Origin: Lachnospiraceae bacterium
Lineage (GTDB): Bacteria > Bacillota > Clostridia > Oscillospirales > Ruminococcaceae
DNA: 64,000 nucleotides
NCBI GenBank assembly: GCA_023664705.1
Contig: JAMPFE010000002.1
Span: 1 to 64,000 of the forward strand
Direction of reading: 5' to 3'
The notes beneath the pieces are model-generated. The model ran no database searches. It saw only the letters and a list, made by a program, of their open reading frames with translations, and was not told where the DNA came from. Below, in pieces: positions 1-6,770 of this stretch. The first letter of the stretch is position 1; each line of letters begins with the position of its first letter. Both the position numbers and the translations under genes were made by a program.

Positions 1-59
1 CCCAGCCAGAACAGCACGTTCGTGACTATCAGGCGTACCTTGATTTCCTTTTCCGTCAT
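1..59 (-). CDS. Start of a small, probably membrane, phage protein (partial)
   Basis: Only the first 19 codons are in the window; the gene runs off the left edge. The visible protein starts MTEKEIKVRLIV and turns hydrophobic (LIVTNVLFWLG), which suggests a membrane segment. The start ATG overlaps the stop of the HTH gene upstream (ATGA at 59-56), and a GGAGGTG lies about 10 nt before it, so the two are translationally coupled. Small membrane proteins in this kind of phage position can be holin-like, but nothing here identifies the family. Confidence 0.5.
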   Translation of the reverse strand, partial: MTEKEIKVRLIVTNVLFWL

Positions 60-313
60 GGCTTGTCCACCTCCGTATGCTCCCCAAAAAGCCACTCTAT
101 CGGCACACCCAGCCCCTGCGCGATCAGAAACAGACTCTTTAACGTCCAGTGCTCGGGATGGTCGGCGTTCTTGGAGAACGTCGACTTATCGATACCCGTG
201 CGCTTGGCAATATCCTTGAACGTGTAACACCCGAGCTGCGCTCCGCGAATGCGTATGTTGCGTGTGAGATTTTTTCCGGCGCGCTGGCGTTCGCTAAGTA
301 TTAATCTCGGCAT
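56..313 (-). CDS. Helix-turn-helix DNA-binding protein, phage regulator
   Basis: An 85-residue protein with a helix-turn-helix of the XRE/Cro type at about residues 28-75 (TFKDIAKRTGIDKSTFSKN, followed by LKSLFLIAQGLGVPIEWLFG). It probably binds phage operators as a regulator. The start is the ATG at 313, because GGAGGTGA lies 6-8 nt upstream; a longer reading from 322 lacks its own ribosome site. It is the third gene of the leftward operon that begins with the Cro-like gene at 1341, 30 nt after the antirepressor, and overlaps the next small gene by 4 nt. The target DNA cannot be inferred. Confidence 0.75.
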   Translation of the reverse strand: MPRLILSERQRAGKNLTRNIRIRGAQLGCYTFKDIAKRTGIDKSTFSKNADHPEHWTLKSLFLIAQGLGVPIEWLFGEHTEVDKP

Positions 314-343
314 TGTCCTCACCTCCGTTTGTATTACCCAATG

Positions 344-1144
344 TCATTGTTTCACCCCTACATTATAATGTGCCGCCGCCAACACCTTAAGCTTAGCAAC
401 CCCCCGAGGATTGTAACGGAACGACGTCACCTCTTTCGCACTGTACGGAGACTTATCCATAGCTTCAATACCGTACTCTTCCGTTTTCAGGTTATTGGCA
501 TTCGCGAGCCGACCAAGCATATTCGCGGTAACATTAACGCCGAATTCCTTTGTCCACTGTTCCACGAGAGTTCCAGCTTGCACAAGCTCTCCGCACTCCG
601 GCAGCACTCCGACCTTTTCACCTGTGGTCTGCTCGATAGATTTCAGCGCCCATGTTTCCTTAGCAATAGGTGACAAGTCTTTAAGGTTCGGGTGGTCGAG
701 CAGCAGCCTCAAGCGGCGGTTTTCGGCATTCATCTTCATAGCCGCAGCCCTATCGGCAGCCGCGCGTATCTTCATCTCGGCGAGCCTGTCAGCCTGTTCG
801 GCAATGATGTCCTTTGCGCGGAAATAGCAGTTCACAAGCTCACGCTGAACCTGCCAAGCAAGATCGTCCGTGAACGATTTTGCCAACATCAGGTAGCCGC
901 TCTCGGTCATAAGTACCAGACCATTAGGAGCTACGATACCGAATTCATTCAGCGCTTCCGACGAATTTCGTCGGAAGTAATCAATTCCCTCTATGAAGCG
1001 GTTCCTGTTATCTCTGAAGTTTCTGCCTGCCGTTCCGTCGGGTCTGCCATGAACCGCGTCAATATCCTTGAACGTTACGACACGCTGTCTGTTGTATTCC
1101 CTTATCGGGAGCGTTTTGTTGTTGATTGTAATTACTGTAGTCAT
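344..1144 (-). CDS. ORF6N-domain phage antirepressor
   Basis: A 266-residue protein. Residues about 8-105 match the ORF6N domain found in phage antirepressors (LPIREY, then VVTFKDIDAVHGRPDGTAGR, RFIEGIDYF, and LMTESGYLMLAKSFTDDLAW). This is followed by an alanine/arginine-rich coiled coil (about 112-150) and a C-terminal module (about 165-262) of the kind that often varies between antirepressors. In temperate phages such proteins counteract the CI-type repressor and favour lytic growth. Its ATG overlaps the stop of the Cro-like gene by 4 nt (ATGA), so it is co-expressed from the leftward promoter at 1495-1467. The ORF6N assignment is strong; the exact repressor partner is inferred from position. 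Confidence 0.85.
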   Translation of the reverse strand: MTTVITINNKTLPIREYNRQRVVTFKDIDAVHGRPDGTAGRNFRDNRNRFIEGIDYFRRNSSEALNEFGIVAPNGLVLMTESGYLMLAKSFTDDLAWQVQRELVNCYFRAKDIIAEQADRLAEMKIRAAADRAAAMKMNAENRRLRLLLDHPNLKDLSPIAKETWALKSIEQTTGEKVGVLPECGELVQAGTLVEQWTKEFGVNVTANMLGRLANANNLKTEEYGIEAMDKSPYSAKEVTSFRYNPRGVAKLKVLAAAHYNVGVKQ

Positions 1145-1341
1145 ACATCCTCCTTGTTGGTAAGAAAAAATTCAATCGGGACATTAAAATAGTGTGCAAG
1201 CACAAGAAGCTTATCAGCCTTTGGCATGGCTCTGCCAGTTTTCCAATCGGATAAGGTTGACTGCGATATTCCAGTATCTTTAGATACCTTGTACGCTGTC
1301 AAGCCATTATCTTGTAATAACTGCACAAAATTTTTGTACAT
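1141..1341 (-). CDS. Cro-like XRE-family regulator
   Basis: A 66-residue protein that is almost entirely an XRE helix-turn-helix (LTAYKVSKDTGISQSTLSDW, then KADKLLVLAHYFNVPIEFFL). It starts at 1341 after AAAGGAGG. It closely resembles the N-terminal half of the divergent repressor at 1562 (same ITAYRVSKDTG...QTTLSDWKTGRA core), so the two very likely bind the same operators and form a CI/Cro-like switch. It lies first in the leftward operon and overlaps the antirepressor start by 4 nt. Role as Cro is inferred from size, divergence and similarity to the repressor. Confidence 0.8.
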   Translation of the reverse strand: MYKNFVQLLQDNGLTAYKVSKDTGISQSTLSDWKTGRAMPKADKLLVLAHYFNVPIEFFLTNKEDV

Positions 1342-1371
1342 TAGCTATCCTCCTTTCGTGCAAAACAGCTA

Positions 1372-1400
1372 TTGACAATACTGCGAAAATGCGGTATACT
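1372..1400 (+). promoter_or_regulatory. Rightward promoter of the repressor operon
   Basis: TTGACA at 1372-1377 and TATACT at 1395-1400 are separated by exactly 17 nt, a near-consensus sigma-A promoter. Transcription would start near 1407 and run through the operator-like repeats into the repressor gene at 1562, leaving an untranslated leader of about 155 nt. Confidence 0.75.
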
Positions 1401-1430
1401 TAAATTATCCCAAATAAAGATACACGATTA

Positions 1431-1520
1431 ACTCGTAAAAGTCATTGCTTTGCTTTTTACAAGTATATGATACTACATTTTTTACGAGTAGTCAAGGGGT
1501 ATTTACTTGTTTTTTTACAA
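1431..1520. promoter_or_regulatory. Repeated operator-like elements of the phage switch
   Basis: Variants of the half-site ACTYGTAAAA occur in both orientations: ACTCGTAAAAG at 1431-1441, CTTTTTACAAGT (inverted) at 1453-1464, TTTTTTACGAGT (inverted) at 1478-1489, and ACTTGT/TTTTACAA at 1505-1520. The first two form an imperfect inverted repeat. They sit between the divergent Cro-like and repressor genes and overlap the leftward promoter, as expected for operators bound by both proteins. Confidence 0.6.
1467..1495 (-). promoter_or_regulatory. Leftward (lytic-type) promoter with operator in the spacer
   Basis: On the minus strand TTGACT (1495-1490) and TATCAT (1472-1467) are 17 nt apart. The spacer contains the ACTCGTAAAA element that recurs nearby, so repressor bound there would block RNA polymerase. 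It points to the Cro-like gene and the antirepressor. The overlap of promoter and repeated element is visible; the regulatory outcome is inferred. Confidence 0.65.
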
Positions 1521-1561
1521 TTATTAGTTTTTTTGTTGAAAGTGTAAAATGTAGGTGTAAA

Positions 1562-1906
1562 ATGTACGAGCGTTTTGTTGAATTGTTACAAGGAAAAGGT
1601 ATAACTGCATACCGAGTTTCTAAGGACACAGGTGTAACTCAGACCACATTATCGGACTGGAAAACTGGAAGAGCTGTTCCAAAGACAGCCACTCTTCAAA
1701 AAATAGCCGATTACTTTGATGTTACGTTGGACTGGCTGTGCGGTAATAGTGACAAGCGTTCGGTTTATTCGAATTATCCGGATATTATTCTTGTTGCCAG
1801 ACACTTGGAAAAAATTCCGGAGGAAGACAGAAAACAAGTAATCAAGTCAATTGAGGAAACAATTGGCGTTTACTTGAAGGCTAAGGGGATTTCCGAGGAG
1901 GAGTAA
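1562..1906 (+). CDS. ImmR/CI-like phage repressor
   Basis: A 114-residue protein with an N-terminal XRE helix-turn-helix (residues about 8-62: ITAYRVSKDTGVTQTTLSDW, then LQKIADYFDVTLDWLCG) and a short acidic, helical tail that would serve for dimerisation. The ATG at 1562 is chosen because the domain begins there, as in the Cro-like paralogue; the upstream open frame has no domain. Its stop overlaps the next start (TAATG at 1904-1908). A short XRE repressor followed directly by an ImmA-type protease is the ImmR/ImmA arrangement known from ICEBs1, where the protease cleaves the repressor to induce the element. That mechanism here is inferred. Confidence 0.8.
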   Translation: MYERFVELLQGKGITAYRVSKDTGVTQTTLSDWKTGRAVPKTATLQKIADYFDVTLDWLCGNSDKRSVYSNYPDIILVARHLEKIPEEDRKQVIKSIEETIGVYLKAKGISEEE

Positions 1907-2547
1907 TGTTTAATTTTAAGAAAGCAGAAATTTTAGCGAAAGAACTTAGGATGATGCAACCCGCAAACAGTCTATCTCTTAATGTGTTATCAATGGAATA
2001 TGACAGATATGTATATTTCGATTCCTTTGAGAACTATTCTAAACTATGCGGCGTTCCTTTAAGCGCCTTAACAATGAACGGCAAATTGAAGGACGGATAT
2101 ACAATTAAGGTAAATAAAAATGTTAATGTTATTTTGTATCACGAAGGAAGCACGGGAAAGCCAAGATTAAACTGGACACTCGCCCATGAAATAGGTCATA
2201 TTTATTTGGGTCACGATGATGACGGTGAGATTCAAGAAGTTGAAGCAAATCAATTTGCGGCTGAACTTTTAATGCCAACACCAATTATAACAAGATTGGC
2301 TAGAAAGATTTCATTGACACCAAATGTTATCGCAAAAACTTTTTCTGTTTCTGAGGAGGCAGCTAAGCATAAAATCGGTAGCCTTAGCCGTGGGGGAGTT
2401 GGGTCGTCCTATTTAGTTAAGGATATCTTGGATAAATATAAGCAGCCTTTGGATGAGTTGATTTCTTATTATAATAAGCAACGTTGTCAATTTAAGCGAA
2501 ACAACAGTGCTGTTTACGATTATGACAGCGAGGTTCAAGCTATGTAA
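1906..2547 (+). CDS. immA: ImmA/IrrE-family metallopeptidase
   Basis: A 213-residue protein with the zinc protease motif HEIGH at residues 94-98, followed by an ANQFAAELLMP segment (about 114-124) whose preceding Glu113 is the usual third zinc ligand of the COG2856/IrrE family. It is translationally coupled to the repressor (TAATG). In characterised elements ImmA cleaves the ImmR repressor after DNA damage or cell-cell signals and so triggers excision. The C-terminal 70 residues are basic and may hold the partner-recognition part. The start is fixed by the overlap. Substrate specificity is inferred from the neighbouring repressor. Confidence 0.85.
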   Translation: MFNFKKAEILAKELRMMQPANSLSLNVLSMEYDRYVYFDSFENYSKLCGVPLSALTMNGKLKDGYTIKVNKNVNVILYHEGSTGKPRLNWTLAHEIGHIYLGHDDDGEIQEVEANQFAAELLMPTPIITRLARKISLTPNVIAKTFSVSEEAAKHKIGSLSRGGVGSSYLVKDILDKYKQPLDELISYYNKQRCQFKRNNSAVYDYDSEVQAM

Positions 2548-2570
2548 AAGATTTGGAAAGGAGCATGAAT

Positions 2571-3575
2571 ATGTTCAACGACGATTTCCGCGCATATAAA
2601 AGCAAAGTATCACAGCATATCTCTAAGTTCCCCGACATGACAGAGGAGGCAACAAAGACGGTTCTTATTATGCCGTTCCTTATGCTTCTCGGATATGATG
2701 TTTTCGACCCGAACGAAATACTCCCCGAATATACTTGCGATGTTGCTACAAAAAAGGGTGAGAAAATCGACTATGCGATAATGCGCGACGGTGATCCTGT
2801 TATCCTCGTTGAAGCAAAGCGCGCGGGCTTGAAGTTACAGAAACAGCAGCAAGATCAACTTTACAGATACTTCTCAACAAACCGCTGTCGTATTGCCGTG
2901 CTTACAAATGGTATCACATATCATTTTTTTAGCGATATAAATTATCCGAACGTAATGGACGACGATCCTTTTTTATCGTTCAACGTTCTGGAGGACGACG
3001 AAGAGCTTTTTCTCTCCTCACTTGAACAGTTCCACAAGGAGAATTTCAATATAAAAGAGATTCTGTCAAAAGCGGTTTTTCTGAAATATGTTAAGGTGGT
3101 AGAGCAGACCTTGAAGCAGGATCTGATAAATCCCAGCGACGAGCTTGTCAAGTACTTTTTATCGCGTCCGGAAATAAAAACGGGGGCGCGTATCACTACA
3201 CAGATTATTGAAAAGCACCGCGACGCAACCGCCGAAGCTATGCGCAAAGTAATGGGCGTAACTATAAATTCTGTTGCTCCCATCACCTCTGCCGATGCCA
3301 TGATAACACCGCCAGAGGAACAAATAGAGGATGTTGGCGGCGTTATAGGTTTTGTTAAACAGCTTCCGGGGAATTTTGACTATCAGTCCAAGCAGGAACG
3401 CGGTGTAAACTCTATCTATATAACAAGAAATAATAACACAATAGGCAGAATAAGAGTATCAAAAAAGCGTAATGCTTTTAGGTTTGACTATACCGATTTA
3501 TTTTCCGGAAAACTGTATTTTGTACGCGCAGTTGAAGATTGTGAACAAGCAATCACTAATACCGATTATACATAA
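2571..3575 (+). CDS. Stand-alone HsdR N-terminal-like (PD-(D/E)xK) nuclease
   Basis: A 334-residue protein. The N-terminal part resembles the nuclease domain of type I restriction subunit R: Asp67 (KIDYAIM), then Glu81-x-Lys83 (ILVEAKR) and a Q-x-x-x-Y motif at 96-100, the PD-(D/E)xK signature with its QxxxY extension. No helicase domain follows; instead there is a helical middle and a separate C-terminal domain (about 245-334) that I do not recognise. The ATG at 2571 is preceded by AAAGGAG at 7 nt; an earlier ATG at 2565 is too close to that site. No methylase or specificity gene is next to it. Its place between protease and integrase in a prophage suggests an accessory role in excluding other phages, which is inference. 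Confidence 0.7.
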   Translation: MFNDDFRAYKSKVSQHISKFPDMTEEATKTVLIMPFLMLLGYDVFDPNEILPEYTCDVATKKGEKIDYAIMRDGDPVILVEAKRAGLKLQKQQQDQLYRYFSTNRCRIAVLTNGITYHFFSDINYPNVMDDDPFLSFNVLEDDEELFLSSLEQFHKENFNIKEILSKAVFLKYVKVVEQTLKQDLINPSDELVKYFLSRPEIKTGARITTQIIEKHRDATAEAMRKVMGVTINSVAPITSADAMITPPEEQIEDVGGVIGFVKQLPGNFDYQSKQERGVNSIYITRNNNTIGRIRVSKKRNAFRFDYTDLFSGKLYFVRAVEDCEQAITNTDYT

Positions 3576-3605
3576 GTTCTTGCAAAACACAAGTGAGGTG
3601 AAACT

Positions 3606-4649
3606 ATGGCAAGCGCGAAAAGGCTCCCCTCGGGGAGCTACCGTGTAAATTTATACATCGGCAAGGACGCGAACGGAAAACGGCAGTACAAGTCGTTCAC
3701 AGCCGAGACGAAAAAAGAGGCGGAGTTTCTGGCAGCGCAGTATAATCAGTTCCGGATAGAAACTAATTCAAATAATATGCTTTTACGAACGGCGGTTGAA
3801 AAATATATCAACAGCAAGGAGAATATTCTTTCGCCGTCAACAATAAAAAGCTATAGAGCGATATTGCGCAATAATGTTCCAACGTTGATGAACACCAAAA
3901 TAAGGGATATTACAAGCCAACAGGTTCAAATCGCTCTTAACGAATTTGCAGTTGACCATGAGCCAAAGACCTGCCGAAACGTCCATGGGCTGATTGCAGC
4001 GGTTCTCAAAACATATCGCCCCGAAATTACGCTCAATACAACACTGCCGCAAAAGAAAAAACGCGATATATACGTTCCCGACGAAACAGAGGTTGAACAG
4101 CTTATGGAACTTGTCGAGGGTACGGCGCTTGAAATCCCGTTTTTACTTGCTACACAATGCGGTTTGCGCGCCAGTGAGATAAGCGGACTTGAAAAAACGT
4201 CGGTTCACACGAATTACATCGAAATCAAACAAGCGCGAGTACAAAGCGAAAACGGTGCAGTTCTTAAAACCCCTAAATCATATGCGGGGTTTAGGCAAAT
4301 ACCAATCAGCTCACAGTTAAGCGAATTTTTAATTGAACGCTCTGTTGAAAACAGAGTATGCCCATACACATCAGACCAAATTTCGGGACAGTGGCGTTAT
4401 TTCAGAGATACGCACGGTTTGCCTATGCATTTGAATTTTCACGCACTTCGGCATTATTTTCCCAGCCGATGTTTACTAATGGGAATGCCGCAAAAATACA
4501 TTGCTGAGATTATGGGACACAGTTCCGTTAATATGATCGAGCGGGTTTATCAGCATACTTTTCCGTCCGCAATGGAGCGGTATGCTGAAATGCTTAGAAC
4601 CAAGAACGAAGAGTTTATGCAACACAAAACGCAACACGAAAAATTATAA
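3606..4649 (+). CDS. int: Tyrosine recombinase (phage integrase)
   Basis: A 347-residue site-specific recombinase. Residues about 1-50 form the arm-site binding domain typical of Tn916/lambda-type integrases (SGSYRVNLYIGKDANGKRQ), 55-140 the SAM-like core-binding domain, and 155-330 the catalytic domain. The catalytic set is present: Arg188 (QCGLRASEI), Lys224 (TPKS), His279 and Arg282 (HALRH), His305 (GHSS) and nucleophile Tyr315 (ERVYQHTF). The start has GAGGTGA upstream. It would integrate and excise the element at the tRNA 3' end that lies 35 nt downstream. All catalytic residues being intact, the element may still be able to move. Confidence 0.93.
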   Translation: MASAKRLPSGSYRVNLYIGKDANGKRQYKSFTAETKKEAEFLAAQYNQFRIETNSNNMLLRTAVEKYINSKENILSPSTIKSYRAILRNNVPTLMNTKIRDITSQQVQIALNEFAVDHEPKTCRNVHGLIAAVLKTYRPEITLNTTLPQKKKRDIYVPDETEVEQLMELVEGTALEIPFLLATQCGLRASEISGLEKTSVHTNYIEIKQARVQSENGAVLKTPKSYAGFRQIPISSQLSEFLIERSVENRVCPYTSDQISGQWRYFRDTHGLPMHLNFHALRHYFPSRCLLMGMPQKYIAEIMGHSSVNMIERVYQHTFPSAMERYAEMLRTKNEEFMQHKTQHEKL

Positions 4650-4683
4650 CTCCTTTTATAATCAAGGTTTAAAGAAATATCAC

Positions 4684-4711
4684 GCGGGTTCGAATCCCAC
4701 CGCTTCCGCCA
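4684..4711 (+). other. attR: 3' fragment of a tRNA gene at the element boundary
   Basis: This is the 3' quarter of a tRNA: T-stem 4684-4688, T-loop TTCGAAT at 4689-4695, T-stem 4696-4700, acceptor strand CGCTTCC 4701-4707, G discriminator and encoded CCA 4709-4711. No 5' tRNA part is present upstream. The T-stem has one mismatch (C4685 against A4699), as expected if the left side now comes from the phage. The intact tRNA (5' acceptor GGAAGCG, discriminator G, probably tRNA-Ser) should lie at the other end of the element, left of this window. Confidence 0.8.
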
Positions 4712-4730
4712 GCGGCAAGTTGCCGCTCCC

Positions 4731-4765
4731 AATTCCCAATGAAACATTCATTGGGAATTTTTTGT
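4731..4765 (+). terminator. Rho-independent terminator of the displaced tRNA transcript
   Basis: A perfect 13-bp stem (AATTCCCAATGAA at 4731-4743 with its complement at 4747-4759) around an ACA loop is followed by a T run. It lies 20 nt after the tRNA fragment and is probably the original terminator of the tRNA gene; it would also stop the integrase transcript. Confidence 0.85.
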
Positions 4766-4831
4766 TTTCGCTGTAAGGTTATAACTAAAATCTTTTTCGT
4801 CAGCGTTTCACAGCGCGAAGCCCGCGCAGTT

Positions 4832-4862
4832 AATCCCATTGTTACGCAATGGGATTTTTTCG
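4832..4862 (+). terminator. Second rho-independent terminator
   Basis: A 10-bp stem (AATCCCATTG at 4832-4841, CAATGGGATT at 4847-4856) is followed by a run of T. The stretch 4766-4831 between the two terminators shows no gene. Confidence 0.75.
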
Positions 4863-4924
4863 TTGCCGAGTTTTATCGATATCCATTGTATAACAACAAA
4901 AATATCAAATATGTTAAAAAACTG

Positions 4925-4953
4925 TTGAAATTTTTAAACAAATATGGTATTAT
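4925..4953 (+). promoter_or_regulatory. Promoter of the SCP2-like gene
   Basis: TTGAAA (4925-4930) and TATTAT (4948-4953) are 17 nt apart. The leader contains a small hairpin (TTTCCTG 4972-4978 with CAGGAAA 4985-4991) shortly before the ribosome site. Confidence 0.6.
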
Positions 4954-5013
4954 GTATATATCAAGGAGTTTTTTCCTGTTTTGGCAGGAAATCCAAACGA
5001 AAGGATCCACAAT

Positions 5014-5637
5014 ATGAGCATTGCAAAAAAGCCGGCGGAGAAAAAGGCGGCTGCGCAGACAACGGCGGATAAAAAAACTACCGCAAAGGAAGCCGCTGCA
5101 GTAAAGACAGAGGTAAAATCCGCTGCTGTGAAAACCGCGGCTAAATCTACGTTGAGGAAAACCGCCGCGCCCAAAGCAAAAAAGAGCGCCGATACAAAGG
5201 CAAATTCCAAAAGTTCGGCTAAAACAACCGGGGCGACCGGGACTTCGGCTAAAACAGCCGCGAAAGCAACGGCTAAGAAAGCTCCCGCAAAGAGAGCTGC
5301 AAAGAAGTCCGATACGATAACCATTGATACGATTTGCGGAAGGCTGGAGAAGAAGCTCGGGAAAAAGACGGTCATCAAGGAAAAACTTGCAGTTGATATC
5401 GAGGTATGGGGCTTTGAGGACGGCTCGAACCGTAAAATGTACGTCGAGGTAAACGACGGTAAAATCACGGTTTCTCCGCACACCTACGATGAAAAGGACT
5501 TCAGGGTCTCGCTTAGCTTCGCGAATGCGGTCGCGTTTGTCGATGGGAAGCTGTCGCTGAAGGCGCTTATCGAGTCCAAGGACTTTTACGCCGAGGGCAA
5601 TATCGCCGCAGCCGTTAAGCTTGCCGCTATCTTTTGA
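5014..5637 (+). CDS. Lys/Ala-rich protein with C-terminal SCP2-like domain
   Basis: A 207-residue protein. Residues 1 to about 103 are low-complexity, mostly Lys and Ala with some Thr, Ser and Pro, like the tail of histone H1-like proteins, and should be disordered and strongly basic. The last 100 residues form a folded domain (ITIDTICGRLEKKLG, then VEVNDGKITVSP and FVDGKLSLKALIESKDFYAE) resembling the SCP2/sterol-carrier fold by its DGK and GNIAAAVKLAAIF ending. The start ATG follows AAAGGA. A lipid- or acyl-binding domain on a nucleic-acid-like tail is unusual; function is not known. The last 26 codons are the source of the tandem array that follows. SCP2 assignment is by pattern, not by search. 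Confidence 0.75.
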   Translation: MSIAKKPAEKKAAAQTTADKKTTAKEAAAVKTEVKSAAVKTAAKSTLRKTAAPKAKKSADTKANSKSSAKTTGATGTSAKTAAKATAKKAPAKRAAKKSDTITIDTICGRLEKKLGKKTVIKEKLAVDIEVWGFEDGSNRKMYVEVNDGKITVSPHTYDEKDFRVSLSFANAVAFVDGKLSLKALIESKDFYAEGNIAAAVKLAAIF

Positions 5638-6107
5638 GAGGGCGCTTATCGGGTTCAAGGACTTTGTGCCGAGGGCAATATTGCCGCAGCCGTTAAGCTT
5701 GCCGCTATCTTTTGAGAGGGCGCTTATCGGGTTCAAGGACTTTGTGCCGAGGGCAATATTGCCGCAGCCGTTAAGCTTGCCGCTATCTTTTGAGAGGGCG
5801 CTTATCGGGTTCAAGGACTTTACGCCGAGGGCAATATTGCCGCAGCCGTTAAGCTTGCCGCTGTCTTTTGAGAGGGCGCTTATCGGGTTCAAGGACTTTA
5901 TGCGGAGGGCAATATTGCCGCAGCCGTTAAGCTTGCCGCTATCTTTTGAGAGGGCGCTTATCGAGTCCAAGGACTTTACGCCGAGGGCAATATTGCCGCA
6001 GCCGTTAAGCTTGCCGCTATCTTTTGAGAAGGCGCTTATCGAGTCCAAGGATTTTTACGCCGAGGGCAATATCGCAGCGGCTGTAAAGCTTGCCGCTATC
6101 TTCTGAG
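5562..6107 (+). repeat. Seven-copy tandem array of the SCP2-like gene's 3' end
   Basis: Seven head-to-tail copies of a 78/79-bp unit start near 5563, 5642, 5720, 5798, 5876, 5954 and 6032. Copy 1 is the authentic 3' end of the gene, including its TGA. Copies 2-6 are each 78 bp because one base is missing in the TTTTACG stretch, so they no longer read in the gene's frame. Copy 7 has the full 79 bp and could encode the same C-terminus; its differences from copy 1 in the last 12 codons are all synonymous, as if it came from a once-functional paralogue. Open frames through the array on both strands are by-products of the 78-bp (26-codon) period. It is not CRISPR: there are no spacers. Confidence 0.9.
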
Positions 6108-6280
6108 AATGCGCTTTGCGTCCGCTCCCAAGGGGCGGGCGCTCTCTTCTCGGGGGTAAAGTCCGCGGAAAGGCTTTTGAAATGCGCTTTGCAGAGCGCT
6201 CTCTTCTCGGGGGTAAAGTCCGCGGAAAGGCTTTGAGAATGCGCTTTGCACGGGGCGGGCGCTCTCTTCTCGATTTCGCG
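6108..6280. repeat. GC-rich direct repeats after the array
   Basis: A 39-bp core beginning GCGCTCTCTTCTCGGGGG and ending GGAAAGGCTTT occurs at 6139-6177 and 6196-6234, with a truncated third start at 6259-6272. Each is preceded by the word AATGCGCTTTGC (near 6108, 6181 and 6239). The spacing is about 57-63 bp. No ribosome site supports the short open frames here. It may be a dispersed intergenic repeat of this genome. Confidence 0.75.
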
Positions 6281-6656
6281 ATTTAGCTCTTTGCATTTGT
6301 AAAATATGAATTTTTTGCTGTTGGAAAATTGCAAAAATCAACGATTAGTTTCCGAAATCAACATTTTTTCGGCAGTAAAATGCAGTTATTTGCGGTTATA
6401 TGCAGCCGGATGCAGCCGATTTCACACGTTTATCACAAAGACAGTGTAAATCATTGGCAGAAATGTAAAATATTGTAAATATTTGGAAGTTTTTTATTCG
6501 GCGCTTTATCGCTTTACACCGCAGAGGGCGCGGGAGCGGGTGTTTTGCTGCAAAAAAATTCTTGAAAAGGTAAAGTTTTTCTATTTTCACCATTTTTTTA
6601 CAAAATTTTTGTCATTATGCACAATTTTCAACAGAGAATATCGTTAAAATAAAGAA
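6281..6656. repeat. AT-rich spacer with TGCAG-word segment
   Basis: There is no gene in this stretch. It contains TGCAGTTATTTGCGG (6381-6395), TGCAGCCGATTT (6411-6422), ATGTAAAATA (6463-6472) and TGTAAATATTTGGAA (6474-6488). The same or nearly the same words recur at 57428-57499, after another set of gene-end copies. The role is unknown. Confidence 0.6.
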
Positions 6657-6685
6657 TTGATTTCCTATGAAAATAGATTTATAAT
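6657..6685 (+). promoter_or_regulatory. Promoter of the hydrogenase-chemoreceptor gene
   Basis: TTGATT (6657-6662) and TATAAT (6680-6685) are separated by 17 nt, giving a leader of about 80 nt before the start codon at 6771. Confidence 0.7.
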
Positions 6686-6770
6686 ATAAATGTATAATTT
6701 TATAATTGCGTAATAGAGGATTTTTTTCCGAATTTGTTTTACGTATGAAATTATCTTGGAGGAGAAAGAT

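Noticed and set aside
4550..4747. Minus-strand open frame across the integrase end and attachment site
   Set aside because: It reads through the tRNA fragment and a terminator stem and has no ribosome site; such frames are a common artefact beside tRNA genes.
4873..6048. Long minus-strand open frame (391 codons) with repeated residues across the array
   Set aside because: It arises because the 78-bp unit is a multiple of three; it runs antisense through the SCP2-like gene, has no ribosome site, and its repeats mirror the DNA array.
5621..6106. Plus-strand open frame of 161 codons inside the array
   Set aside because: It begins inside the end of the SCP2-like gene in another frame, has no ribosome site, and consists only of the shifted repeat.
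5562..6280. A CRISPR array
   Set aside because: The repeats are long and contiguous without unique spacers, and no cas gene is near.
5014..6490. A diversity-generating retroelement explaining the gene-end copies
   Set aside because: No reverse transcriptase gene is in the window and the copies are not biased to adenine-specific changes.
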